Source: Meira nashicola
Lineage: Eukaryota > Basidiomycota > Exobasidiomycetes > Exobasidiales > Brachybasidiaceae
DNA length: 64,000 nt
Reading direction: 5' to 3'
Assembly (NCBI GenBank): GCA_001600355.1
Contig: BCJU01000001.1
Span: forward strand, 4,774,013-4,838,012
Below are positions 38,401 to 50,754 of the stretch, piece after piece. Position numbers and translations under genes: made by a program. The notes below the pieces were generated by a model. The model was not told where the DNA came from. It saw only the letters and a program-made list of their open reading frames with translations, and made no database searches. Numbering within the stretch: the first letter of the stretch is position 1; each line of letters begins with the position of its first letter.

Positions 38401-39370
38401 ACCAAACGAAAGAAAAGCATACGCTGATTTCATGTCAACTGGTGAAAATGATGATGCAAAAAAGGTGGCAGGTCAACCTGAAGGCGTGACAAGAACCACT
38501 GTTGCTCGTGCTTCCGTGGGTGGAGGAGTATTGGGACCGAAGAATGTTCCACCTCCACAGCAACAGAGGCAGCAAACACTTGGTGAAGAGTCTCCAGAAG
38601 CAGCGGCAACCCACGTACCACCAAGGTTAAGCAGAAGTTATTCCGGCGATATGCCTTTGAGCGATAGTAGCAGTGACGAAGAGAATATCATCCGACCTGC
38701 TAAGCCTGTCGAGCATCAGCAAACTGGAACGTCTACTGCAACAGCAGCTGCAGCTGCCAAAAAGCCAGCTTCCATTTTGAGCACTAGCCATTTGCATGCC
38801 TCTCAAGTAGGCGATGGACACGAAAGATCCCCAGAAGGAAGTGGTGTAGGCAGTACGGTGAGCAGAAGAAAAAGTGTTCGTATGGCACCCGACGTGAAAT
38901 TACCACCTGAAACACCACCAGCAGATGCGCCAAAAGCCTTTGGATCTCAACAATCTTCAAGTAAATTAAGCAGCAGAATCGCTCCACCACCACCTGCACC
39001 TCCACGTGTTACAGCACACTCCGAACGTCCGATCGATTTAGGTGCAATGCCTGAACGTACAGGATGGTCAACACGAATTGGCATGTCACGAACAGATGAT
39101 AGCAGCGACGAAGAAAATGACGGAGAAGGAGTAGATGCGTATGCAGCTGCAAGAAGAAATTTTGGTTCGATCAGTAAAAGTTGGGGAAAAGCTATGGGTA
39201 AAGCAGAAGTAGAACAATCTACTGGAGGAGGAGGAAGCAAGACAGGATCTATCACTAAAAAGAAAAAGAAAAAGTCTAGCGGTCCTACTAATTCTGGGTA
39301 TAATCCTGCCATACCACTACCTGTTGGTATGGAAGTCGTTGGAAGAAGTGCGAGCAGAAAAGGCAAGTAG
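35402..39370 (+). CDS. Large BAR/eisosome (Pil1)-like protein with disordered tail
   Basis: 1322 residues, intronless, with ATG 35402 (MDLGGVFSTRH). The first ~200 residues are helical: LLSNLIKAERNYITHLRSSVNAA, then LSAWG, a middle block ending DREASIRTVFRDRDILVSRLIKASQK, and RTFKEALTMRMKTMGDAGAAMVDAAKEAILLLDQF. Three long helices with this layout resemble BAR domains, closest in order to Pil1/Lsp1 (eisosome) including an SxWG element. The rest is Ser/Pro/Asn-rich and probably disordered, with polybasic patches (KKKKKKAK near 690; KKKKKKSS near 1290), poly-Pro (APPPPAPPRV), a doubled (L/M)..PIPTAP(K/R)L element (about 430-460), and five acidic SSDEE-like CK2 sites. A membrane-cortex scaffold is plausible. 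The family assignment is tentative. Confidence 0.75.
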   Translation: MDLGGVFSTRHIAPSDSRLLSNLIKAERNYITHLRSSVNAAHGASSSLSAWGTSEAPDVADASGRLANLLSACADVQSTHVAAIEGYRAALKDVADREASIRTVFRDRDILVSRLIKASQKSASASSKKSPEERAEKVAKAQRELAACEEVLTVEEAALVGVKRRTFKEALTMRMKTMGDAGAAMVDAAKEAILLLDQFDSTAYQMPISPIEPYDESALQHQDGMTQDTLHPYHQYHQYNNQTADDQYAVNHPNFENSSVTPSQSASQVYQPNHNRDSMMYNAPFGGIAEGDGNHAGQQQNNGNPDEYDSDEEDWQRSFGGGVGENAQPVMVHQGGGSVLPAPHQLDLRAGTEADFVPHMFPVHSTRNNNAQHYNASPDLSNNQSATPAPTPPAKDENKRLSRNSTMKKPKQNEVEDTVRSNPSQLNYVNMPPIPTAPRLNSNGVNLAPIPTAPKLYMPGASGAQDDSSDEDEQRKTVAHRGGGSDWTSRNQARRDEDGNSSDDGTAKVSCTSGNRKTSLFGKMGRLFRGDPKNEEARSSPSSEVRPKRSSSQWDTRTDANIRNSFQVHDPSSVQRRQSVLSKPLVPTQEDSSDEEQVDERKLVRNVNKGPPLWQTQKSNSDIGTSKNLIKRPSTLRRTPSATINAGPLSWKAHQEAEEKKRPESAIGQASAPEGLSRSSTMISTTPSKKKKKKAKAPASNDGGSEIGTQSTRTKTPAEAGYRNSVIVTGDASSGIRRSDSLNYGSMRGTKEKDTLAKRSSKRLSAMSTQPIHGHGNKVGTMGSIDPSGKFATSNWVAKSNVNEEEESKPSATPVKPTARHAVTGQAPKAATPKAQISTPNEPPKHVPQPSRTMSPPLKPALKHGTDLTRSASAMSARSTGAPILPSIPAPISAPPPASTLLDKQSESNTITSNPSSLLSLEQDKNIDGTGRLNFSSLNEGDSSKDEGTVKVPRTALPRIDMPASEPFKVELNDNGGRGKLSTPQKEGVPTFSNGDPLLTPNERKAYADFMSTGENDDAKKVAGQPEGVTRTTVARASVGGGVLGPKNVPPPQQQRQQTLGEESPEAAATHVPPRLSRSYSGDMPLSDSSSDEENIIRPAKPVEHQQTGTSTATAAAAAKKPASILSTSHLHASQVGDGHERSPEGSGVGSTVSRRKSVRMAPDVKLPPETPPADAPKAFGSQQSSSKLSSRIAPPPPAPPRVTAHSERPIDLGAMPERTGWSTRIGMSRTDDSSDEENDGEGVDAYAAARRNFGSISKSWGKAMGKAEVEQSTGGGGSKTGSITKKKKKKSSGPTNSGYNPAIPLPVGMEVVGRSASRKGK

Positions 39371-39701
39371 AGGTATTTGTCTCATTTAACTTTCTTTTTA
39401 CCTTTATATTATCACATTCATTTTATTTCGTAAAAATTCTTTCATATCGGAAAAGAATATCATACCCTTTCTTTCAGAAACTTGAAACTACCCGGAATAC
39501 GAGTGAGTTTGAGCTCTTTACAAGTATGCGAGAATAAAAAGGGCAATCTTATTGTTCTGTTTCTCCTCAATCTGATTTCTGTTCTGCTAATTCTGCATAC
39601 GCCATTCGAAGAGTGCGCTTTTATAATCTATGATTGTGAATTATGAAGCAAAGTCATTTTGCCACTTGAAGTATAATACAAAGGAGAGAGCAATTCTTTT
39701 C
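39371..39701. other. Convergent 3' region
   Basis: 331 bp between two convergent genes. T-rich; nothing distinctive. Confidence 0.4.
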
Positions 39702-42399
<2,698 letters not shown>

Positions 42400-44688
42400 T
42401 CAAATCTTCCTTTTCGCCCTTCCAATTTCTCGTTCTGCTAAATCTTTTGCCCATTTTCTTAAAATCACTTTTTGCACTTTTCCCGAAGCCGTTGTTGGCA
42501 TAGATTTTTCAACACCTTCTTTTCCTAAAAACCAAACCCAATCAGGCGCACATTGACCTGAAATATGTTCTTTTACATATGCTCGAACGTTGATAGGTGA
42601 TAATGAAGAAGCAACTTTTTCGGAAAGATGACTTGCCAAACTTATAAAAACGCCAACTGTTTCTCCCATCTTTTCGTCAGGTACAGCAACTGCTGCCGAA
42701 CTAATTACGCCAGGTAAAGTATCAATGCAGCTAAAGAGAGAGAGAGAGATTGGTAAGATAGGTGTGCAATTCACCGCAGGAAAGGTTCAAAGCTCACTTT
42801 TCGATGCTTGTTGCTGTCAAATTTTCTCCTCCTCTGATGATCATATCTTTTACTCGCCCCTAGAAAATAAATTGATAAAAGTCAGCATTCCATGAAGTTT
42901 ATCTATTATTTTTCAAACACTCACTCTAATCTCTGTATAACCATCTTCATGAATTACTGCCAAATCACCCGTTCGCATCCATGTAATTTCAGGTTCATCA
43001 GAATGCTTTTGCAAAACTTCACCAGTCTTTTTCACATCATTCCAATATCCACCTTCCATGATCAAATATCCTCCTGTACACAATTCTCCTATTTGTCCAA
43101 CGGGAAGTGGTCTTCCTGATTCATCTTCTGGATCAACAATTTTTGCATGAGCATGTGAAACAATCCTTCCAACTGTTTCACAACGAGATCGAACGGGTGC
43201 ATCTGTATCACATGCAAAGCTAACAGGACTTGTTTCTGTCATTCCATAAACTACCGTTTGATCTTTTGCTCCTAGCAAATTATTATCCATAATAGCATGC
43301 ATCAACTCGATCGGAACTGTTGATCCACTTGTAAATCCCGTTCTTAAACAAAATTGCCATCTTTCTTCAGAAGATATTCCGTACTTTTCTGTCAATTCTT
43401 CATCCCACTTTTCATCCTTTTCCGCTTCTCTAACTCTTCTTAAGATGTCTAATTCGGCAATAAAATGCGCTGGAACACCATGAATTGCAGTAGCCTTCTC
43501 TTGAGATGCAGCTCGTAATGTTCGAACAGGTTGAAATCCTTCAGAAGGATACAGAATACACGATCCCCTTGACCAAGCAGCCAAATTACCTAACGTTAAA
43601 CCAAAACAATGAAATAATGGTGGTACATTTGTCAAAATGTCTTTGTCATTCAAATGCATCACATCACCCAACATGATTCCATTGTTGACCAAATTTCTAG
43701 AAGAAAGAGCTACGGCTTTTGGTGCACCTGTAGTTCCGCTTGTTAATTGCAAATTGATTATATCTCTACTGTTTATGCCTTCCTCTTCTTCGCTATGGAT
43801 TTTGTCTGGTCCACTTCCTGAATCATGTGATACTAGCAAGGATCGATAATCAATTCCACGCCCATTCAGTCTTTCTAAAGCAGTTTCGAACGTATATCCA
43901 TCTTGCTTTCCTAGAACACTTTCTGATTCCCATCCTTTCGGCCTTCCCGTCAGATTGTCTACTAGTACAATGTGTTGTAATGAAGGACAATTTTCATCTT
44001 GAACGATAGTACTATCTCCTCTCGTTGAATTGCTTGTAGAATTCAGAGAAGGTAGAATAGCATGTAAATTGTCCAAATAAATCGAAGAGCGTAGAGAAGG
44101 AACGATGAATAAATATTTTGCTCCTACATGATTTAGAGCTCTTAATAATTCTTTCGAAGTATAAGAAGGATTCAAAGTTACTAAAATAGCACCAATAAAT
44201 GCGGTAGCAAATTGTAAAGATGCCATATTAGAACTATTCATCATCAAAACTGCTACTCGATCTCCTTTACGAACACCCAAAGAACGCATCCCTCTAACCA
44301 ATTTACGAATATGTTCGTCCATCTCTCCAAATGTCCATCTGATACATGAATCATCGGCAGCCTCTTTTACCTTACGCATTTCATGATGATTTGATGGCTC
44401 ATGTCGAACGATCAAAGCAGGTCTATCCTCATGCTTTCTCACTCGATCTTGCCAAAATTGTGCTAAAGTAGCTTCTGAAAGCGAATCTGCTGTGGGTCCT
44501 GAAACGCGAGAAAGTAGTCTACCTTGATCATCCCTCTGACTTGGCTCTTGTCCGTATATATGCTGGCTTGAGAAGGCTTGTCTTGCTGAATTACTGAATA
44601 GAGAAGTTTTTCTGGAACATGATTGGAAGAGGAATGGTATCTTCCTTATCCCGCATACATTCTGCCTACCTCCTCTCCAAATCATCAT
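42400..44688 (-). CDS. Acyl-CoA synthetase (ACSF2-like), probably mitochondrial
   Basis: Three exons: 42925-44688, 42798-42859 and 42400-42730, giving 718 residues. The introns are 65 and 67 nt, with GTGAGT and GTGAGC donors. It activates medium- or branched-chain carboxylic acids to CoA thioesters by adenylation. The N terminus (MMIWRGGRQNVCGIRKIPF...) is basic and Ser-rich, like a mitochondrial presequence. AMP-binding motifs: LTSGTTGAPKAVALSSRN (about 317-334), VPPLFHCFGLTLGN, YGMTETSPVSF, and WMRTGDLAVIHEDGYTEIR at the end of exon 1. Exon 2 encodes GRVKDMIIRGGENL and exon 3 the C-terminal domain with the catalytic Lys region PTTASGKVQK. Both introns fall within the conserved A8-A10 motif region, so unspliced product would be inactive. 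No C-terminal SKL. Substrate unknown. Confidence 0.9.
42735..42749. repeat. (AG)n microsatellite in intron 2
   Basis: A 15-bp AG/CT run in the second intron of the acyl-CoA synthetase gene. On the sense strand it is the polypyrimidine tract before the acceptor. Confidence 0.7.
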
Positions 44689-45091
44689 CTTTACCTTCCA
44701 AAGAGATTCAGAGAATGATGAAAGTCGTAAAACAGAAAAATCAAAGTTTCAAAAGACCTCATCTTGTGCCAAGGAATTTTGACCATACAATTAATTATTC
44801 GGATGTACCCCGGATTAAAGTCTAACCTTAAATTGACTGTACTTTTGCTGCTTTTCGCGTGGCTTAAAAGAAAGGCACCGTAATAGCCGGTCGGACAAAG
44901 CGCAGCCGCTACGCACGCTAAATCTTATACCCCGCATTCCTTATTAAGTATTGTCAGGTAAAAAGGTATAAATTTCCATAAATTATAAAATTGTGATCAA
45001 CTTTTCCAAAAAGGAGAGAGAATATAGAGTACATTTTGCAGAGATATAAGAAAATGCAAAGCAAGGTTTCAGAGATATATGGTAAACAGCT
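44689..45091. other. Intergenic region, 0.4 kb
   Basis: Upstream of the acyl-CoA synthetase and 3' of SEC59 (both minus strand). Nothing distinctive beyond a GC-rich stretch at 44890-44910. Confidence 0.4.
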
Positions 45092-48000
45092 TTAAACCTG
45101 CATGACAGAGAGAGCAATTACACCATAAATTGGTAAAATTAAATTATCGTTTTGATTGGAAATTCCTTCAAACAAGCCAAGAATGATACTTGCAATTCCA
45201 AATCGTACCAAAGAAAAAGGTGCACACCATCCGATCAAACGTAAGAAAATTGCACTTGCAAAAATGCTAACGATAAACGCAACGCTACCTTCCAACGTTT
45301 TACCGCTATTGGGCCATCGAATACGGCCATATCGTCTACCGATAATGCTTGCTAAAGCATCACCAACACCAAGTACTAATACTCCAATGAACATCGAAAT
45401 ATCAACATTTCCACCTTTTGTCCAACTTGAAAGATCAAGTTCCGGAAGAGAAGGAACACCTAATTGATGATTATACCAATCAAACGTGCCTAGTAAAGAA
45501 GTCCAGGCAGACTCGTGTGCATCGCCTTTACTTCCACTCAATGATGAGATTTGTTGAGTCATCGTTTGACCTGCTTTAGTACTTGTTCCATGTAAGCCAT
45601 CAATCCACAAACCACCAGCGCAACCAGTCAAAAGGTAAAAGTGCGAAAGGATTACTGGCCCACTATCCTTGTGATCTGTAAATTCCGATAAAAAGATGTG
45701 TAACGCAGCACCGAATGGATATAGAGCGTAATATCGAACGTATTCAGCAAAAATAAAGACTGAGAATGCAAGACTGAAAGCTAAATGCATAAATGCAGGA
45801 TCGAATGCGATTCCAGGAGCGAACATCAGAACTGCCAAAGCATGAAAGAACTTTCTTCTCGCATTCAAGCTCAAATAAGCTGCTCTCTTGGGAAACAATT
45901 GATTTGCTGCAGCTGATAAATCACCTGAAGCACTACTTGCTAAAGATTTCATCTTTGAGAATCCCACTTCTAATGGCTCATTGGCCGATGAACCTGGTGC
46001 TCCGATCGGTGTCGTTCCAATACGTCCTGCATTTACTGTTTGGTGATTTGCTATGGAATTCGTTGAGTTATTTGATGCTCCCGTTCTGATCCTGAAACGC
46101 TTTCCACTCAATACTGTTGCTTGCCATCCAACGATTGTAATGCTTACCAGACCTATCCAATATGCAATAAGTACGGGTCTACTCCACCATCTCTGTCCGC
46201 TTATAACGAAATTGAACGTCCAAAGCCATGGATTACGCTTACCCAACACCCAATACACCCATAATCCCAAAACGCCAACAACGTAAAGGGCAGAGAAAAG
46301 GTAAAAGAAGAAAGCCAGCAAACGGCGATGCAGATCACGTTTATGTGGCCATCGTAACCTATGAACTGGCTTTTGTGCTAAATGCCTTGAAAGGTAAAGC
46401 AATGGCGAAAGCAAGAATCCGATCATAAAGGTACCTACGACGAGTGCTAGCTGAAATGTAAGCAACGGTGTTGGTCTTCGGAAAGTCTTTACATATGGCG
46501 TCATTCCTGGTAAAAGTCTTGCTGTTGTCAAATTTAAAGCCTCCATTGCCAAGGTCACACCAACACTTGCCACAATAGAAAGCTCTCCTAAAGTAAAACT
46601 TCTTCTTCCCAGTTGAGAGACCGTGTACAGATTACTCTGGAAAAATAGAGTACTTGTGAGAAGCTCACCACGAGTAAGACCGGTCCATAATCTGATTCCA
46701 ATCCACGAAAATGCTTCTCTCAACAAAGTAAGCGAGAGTGATAAAGCGAAAGCGAACTTTGTGCAACTCCATAATCGCTTCCATGAACTTGTACTGATCT
46801 CTTCAGGCTTGCGTATATATTTCGTCGCTAAAAGGTGGACTAGTAGTGTGGTAGACATTGCAGTTTGAAGACTCAATAGCGTGCAACGAGATAATGCCAA
46901 TGCGGTCATTGTTGGATGAGATACAGAACGACTACCCAATACCAAAGCAGGTGTCTCCACACGCCAAGGCGGGAATGGCAATCCATCTCCAGATGCTAGA
47001 CGATGAGCAGGTCTATCCTCTAATGAAGCAAAAAGACAAGTTACGCCTAGCAATGGACCAAGTAATAAACCCAACATCGCACCATCATCACCGCAAGCAC
47101 GATATTGACGAAGATGTGTTGCCCAGATTGAACCATTTTCGTTTTTGCTACGCAGAAAGAGATAATAAATAATACTTCCTACGACCAAGCTCATCACTTC
47201 GCATGCATGCGTCTTTGTGGCATCATCCGCATAATTGTACAGCCTGTATGCCATGATCACACAAGCCCACACAAGTAAACCCCCTTCAAAGGTAGGATTT
47301 GACGGCCATCGTAGTCGTGCTCGAGATGTGCTTTTCCCATTGACTCCGTTCGTTGCTTTCAAATTTTGTTGTGATATTCTGCCGAGACCGAGAGTGTTTG
47401 TTGCTGAATATTCGTTTATTTCGAGTTCTTTTTCACGTTTAGTTGGCGTGGAAGGACAACTACCATCTCGTGCAGAACCGAGCTGTAGAGATCTTCTTCG
47501 AGGCGATGAGGTTCTTTCTGCACTATCGTACGAGTAACCTGATCGTTGTTGTACTTGCAATGACCCTGTATGCGGAGTGATTGGCGTCAAACGTTTATGC
47601 GGAACGTCCCAATCGAAAGCTTGTCGTTCAGAGCTTGAAGCATCACTGCTACTACCATCGTCTATCGTTCTTCTCCTTCCAGATTCAGATGGTCCTGCTG
47701 CATATGTAGTACTCGTTTCTATTGCTGATAATCTGCCAATGGAATTTGCAGTACTATCCCCAACATCATCTGTATCACCATGTTCCACATCTTCTATCTC
47801 ATCATCATCATCTTCATCGTCTCCTTCTTCACCGATGCCAAACATTTTAGATCTTTGATTTATATCGGAATCAATTCCATTTCTCCCACTACGTACAGAA
47901 GGCCTAGAAGATCCCGGTGCCGATTCTCTACGTGATTTGAGACTGTGATCGTTACCGTTCTGAAGATGAAGCTTTCCGGACGATTGTACGGAATCACGAA

Positions 48001-48283
48001 ATCTCTTTCTTTCGATCGAATGTCTTCTAGCTCCATCGAAACCATTACTTTGCGTTGAAGGACCTGCACGATCAGATCGAACTGGTAAAGAAGTTCTTCT
48101 TGCATGCTTTCTTGGACGATCTATTTCGACTGGTGGCGGGTTACGTAAAACGGTAGGTTTCAGCATATTGGCCAATGAATCATTCGACCATGTTTTTTGT
48201 AAACTTGATGCTGTTGGATTGATTTGCATCAAACGAGAAGATGACCCTTGCGAGCCATTCATCGAAGAAGTTTGTCGAGACAT
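45092..48283 (-). CDS. SEC59: Dolichol kinase, long N-terminal extension
   Basis: CTP-dependent kinase that makes dolichyl phosphate, the lipid carrier for N-glycosylation, O-mannosylation and GPI anchors, in the ER membrane. It is 1063 residues and intronless, starting at ATG 48283. The first ~330 residues are Ser/Arg-rich and disordered, with an acidic stretch EEGDDEDDDDEIEDVEHGD near 150-170. Around 15 membrane segments follow. The C-terminal CTP-transferase-like domain carries RRKFFHALAVLMFAPG, ARS-like FTDHKDSGPVILSHFYLL, and the CTP-binding region VLGVGDALASIIGRRYGRIRW with KTLEGSVAF. These are the dolichol kinase signatures. Yeast Sec59 is ~519 aa and human DOLK ~538, so this protein is about twice as long, the extra length lying N-terminally and in cytosolic loops. 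Confidence 0.9.
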   Translation of the reverse strand: MSRQTSSMNGSQGSSSRLMQINPTASSLQKTWSNDSLANMLKPTVLRNPPPVEIDRPRKHARRTSLPVRSDRAGPSTQSNGFDGARRHSIERKRFRDSVQSSGKLHLQNGNDHSLKSRRESAPGSSRPSVRSGRNGIDSDINQRSKMFGIGEEGDDEDDDDEIEDVEHGDTDDVGDSTANSIGRLSAIETSTTYAAGPSESGRRRTIDDGSSSDASSSERQAFDWDVPHKRLTPITPHTGSLQVQQRSGYSYDSAERTSSPRRRSLQLGSARDGSCPSTPTKREKELEINEYSATNTLGLGRISQQNLKATNGVNGKSTSRARLRWPSNPTFEGGLLVWACVIMAYRLYNYADDATKTHACEVMSLVVGSIIYYLFLRSKNENGSIWATHLRQYRACGDDGAMLGLLLGPLLGVTCLFASLEDRPAHRLASGDGLPFPPWRVETPALVLGSRSVSHPTMTALALSRCTLLSLQTAMSTTLLVHLLATKYIRKPEEISTSSWKRLWSCTKFAFALSLSLTLLREAFSWIGIRLWTGLTRGELLTSTLFFQSNLYTVSQLGRRSFTLGELSIVASVGVTLAMEALNLTTARLLPGMTPYVKTFRRPTPLLTFQLALVVGTFMIGFLLSPLLYLSRHLAQKPVHRLRWPHKRDLHRRLLAFFFYLFSALYVVGVLGLWVYWVLGKRNPWLWTFNFVISGQRWWSRPVLIAYWIGLVSITIVGWQATVLSGKRFRIRTGASNNSTNSIANHQTVNAGRIGTTPIGAPGSSANEPLEVGFSKMKSLASSASGDLSAAANQLFPKRAAYLSLNARRKFFHALAVLMFAPGIAFDPAFMHLAFSLAFSVFIFAEYVRYYALYPFGAALHIFLSEFTDHKDSGPVILSHFYLLTGCAGGLWIDGLHGTSTKAGQTMTQQISSLSGSKGDAHESAWTSLLGTFDWYNHQLGVPSLPELDLSSWTKGGNVDISMFIGVLVLGVGDALASIIGRRYGRIRWPNSGKTLEGSVAFIVSIFASAIFLRLIGWCAPFSLVRFGIASIILGLFEGISNQNDNLILPIYGVIALSVMQV

Positions 48284-48436
48284 TGGTGCGGAAACGTTAT
48301 CCTTTTTGTGTTTGTTCTATCATTTGAAAATTTAGAGAAATGCTGAAGATGTTGTTCTCGTGTTCGGTTAGAAAGTCGGACGTAATAGCTTTTACAAAAG
48401 ATGTTGTCGTAAGATGATTGACTCTATTTTGCTAAA

Positions 48437-48626
48437 ATGGTAGATCGGAATGTGAATTCAGACGGTCCTCCACGTACTGTGGTACCTATCATTCAAACGA
48501 AAAAAATGTTATATGTAAGTACGCGTGCATAGACTCGATGTAGTCTATATCAAGTACGGATTCTTTTCCGAGCTATTAGGCGGGCTGCCATTGATTTATT
48601 TATGGATATGGAAAATGTGTTTTTGA
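48437..48626 (+). CDS. Candidate 43-aa membrane microprotein (spliced)
   Basis: Two tiny exons: 48437-48514 (26 codons) and 48573-48626 (17 codons plus stop), around a 58-nt GTAAGT..GAG intron. The ATG has a strong context (AAA ATG G). Splicing joins a polar start (MVDRNVNSDGPPRTVVPII) through QTKKMLY to LLGGLPLIYLWIWKMCF, a hydrophobic segment preceded by two Lys, as in a tail-anchored or small respiratory/ER protein. Without splicing the frame stops soon after the donor. No clear branch-point consensus is visible, which weakens the model. I recognise no family. It is divergent from SEC59, sharing its promoter. Confidence 0.3.
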
Positions 48627-49065
48627 ACACGTTACCGGCGGGCGATAGGCGCCAAAAAGCGTGAATGAAGAGATCAGTATGGCCGCGGACATGGATAATT
48701 GACGCTGATCTGAAAAGGAAGATCTTCAAAGAAAAATCTAGCTGATAGAAATTGTTTGTTTTCCAGGAGGAGAGGTAATTTTACATATGTCTATTCTTAC
48801 GCCCTTATCCGGGCTGAAGGCGTTCTAACCAATGCACATATACATTCTCAAAGACAGGGTTGGGTGCAGCTACAGTTAATTGACGGCGCAGCGCAGCGCA
48901 CGCACACAACGCTAAGGGGAGATTCACTGGACATGTACGTACACTCTGAATACCACCGAGAGAAAAAACCGCCCATCACCTCATCAGTATAATATTTCAA
49001 TCTTTAACATTCTCTGGTCATCTTGCATTTACTTGCCAGTCTTATCAACTGCATTCCGAATCAAG
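48627..49065. promoter_or_regulatory. Upstream region of ERV2
   Basis: 439 bp containing GCGCAGCGCAGCGCACGC (48886-48903), a copy of the motif shared with other non-coding regions. No gene seen. Confidence 0.4.
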
Positions 49066-49890
49066 ATGATCGGTAGATACGTGCAATTGTTCATGTTAGC
49101 CTCGATGGTTTTATTGCTACCTTCGCTATTTTACCTTTCAAGACAACATCAAGATTACAGTATTGCAAAAGATTATTCGCTGATGCAGACTCATTCATAC
49201 GAAGAGAACGGTAAAGATTGGGAAAAACTATCACAACAAAATCAAGTTCAAGGTTCACAAGGGCATGGACCTCCTCCAGCTTTAGATCCAGAAATTGCAC
49301 AATCATGGAAATTTAGCAATGTATGGCATGGATTAGGATTGGGGAATAAGCAAGCAGGAAAGGAAGTAGAAAAAGCGAAAGAAGCCGTTTCTATTCAAAC
49401 TACACAACCTGTCGTATCAGAAGGGGTGATTATGCCAAAGATGGTGAATGCTACAGCAAAGTGAGTAAAAATTGCTTTTTTATCTATGTATGCCCTCTAA
49501 CATCTCTCTCTTTTATGACTTGATTTCAGAGCTGAACTTGGAAGGGCAACTTGGCGCTTTTTGCATACAATGACATTAAGATTTCCAGAAAAGCCAACGC
49601 AATCAGACAGAGATACACTTTTACGATTCATGACAGACTTCTCTCGTTTATATCCTTGCGGTGAATGCGCTGAACATTTTCAACAACTACTCAAAGAGTT
49701 ACCACCGCAAACTGGAAGCAGAATGAATGCAGCTTTATGGTTATGCTCAGCACACAACAAAGTGAATGAAAGGCTTGGAAAACCGGAATTTCTATGTGAT
49801 AAGCTCGATGAGACATATGATTGTGGATGTGGAGATGACAAAAAGTCATCAAGTAGTAGCATTCCCATTCCTGCCACAACAGCAGTCTGA
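49066..49890 (+). CDS. ERV2: FAD-linked sulfhydryl oxidase Erv2
   Basis: Generates disulphides from O2 in the ER lumen. Two exons: 49066-49460 and 49530-49890, joined across a 69-nt GTGAGT..CAG intron, giving 251 residues. ATG 49066 starts MIGRYVQLFMLASMVLLLPSLF, an N-terminal signal anchor, which marks the Erv2 (ER) rather than Erv1 (mitochondrial) type. A Gln/Lys-rich stalk (about 25-130) leads to the Erv/ALR domain: LGRATWRFLHTMTLRFPE, the active-site YPCGECAEHF (C175, C178), and the FAD-binding CSAHNKVNERLGKPEF (H-N-x2-N). A C-terminal YDCGCG resembles the shuttle Cys pair of Erv2 (CGC). The intron falls just before the domain. No KDEL. Confidence 0.93.
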
Positions 49891-50754
49891 TTTCCCCTTT
49901 AATAGAGCATTTTGGGTTTGTACATATAGCTTTGTATTATTAATACGTATTCCATTCATCGTTACCTTAGCTTCTATATGGTTGAATATTTCTCTAAGCT
50001 CACTTTGAACTCATGGTCATCCATTCATATCCCAAGACCGCAAGCATGTTTGTAAAAATTCACTTGATGCTCTCTTTCGTCGGAGCTTCCTCTGACAGAA
50101 AAATACGCCAACGATAATGAGATAAACGCGGAACGCGCCCAAACACGCGTACAGGAACACTCTTCTGAAAGACTGTCCTAGTACAGAGTTGAGGTGAGAA
50201 GGATCTAAATATGCATGCACGAACTTTGTTAAAGAAAAAATGCAACACTCTGAATGCTCTTCCGAGCGGAATATTTTTTCATCCGCGTCTCCTCGTGCTC
50301 ATTGCACCTCCTGCCAGCCTGGTCTTTGTTTGCATACACTTGTCTTTTGTTTGATCTGTAATGATCTCTTTGACGCGTTTTACTAATCTTTTACCATCAT
50401 CATCATCATCAAACGTTCATCACGATTCATCCTTTCAAACGTGTGGAGGCAAACACTTGATCGGAACCTTCTCATCACGCGACAAAAGAAGGAGAACAAT
50501 CAAAGTGATACGACAGAACGTAGGAAAGCGGTACAGGTCATAATCGAAACTTTCCTTTTGATACACACGGACCTTCCCATCCAGCTACAAGTTTGCTCCA
50601 TCCAACATTTACCTACCGTTCGCTCTCTAACCCGCTCCATGCTGTCACACTCGACCTAGGAAAGTATAGCAAAGCCCCCCGCATTCACTTGACACAATCT
50701 TGGCTGGGTTCAAACGCCGTCACAGCATAGTAACTTGATTGATCAGATACCGTA
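49891..50754. other. Intergenic region, 0.86 kb
   Basis: 3' flank of ERV2 and the long leader of ITC1. Contains an ATC-repeat run ((CAT)n near 50395-50410) and GACGCGTTT near 50373. Short frames on either strand show no domain. No gene supported. Confidence 0.4.

Noticed and set aside
50017..50220. 67-codon minus-strand frame with a hydrophobic segment between ERV2 and ITC1
   Set aside because: No signal peptide at its start, no homology recognised, and no plausible neighbouring exons.
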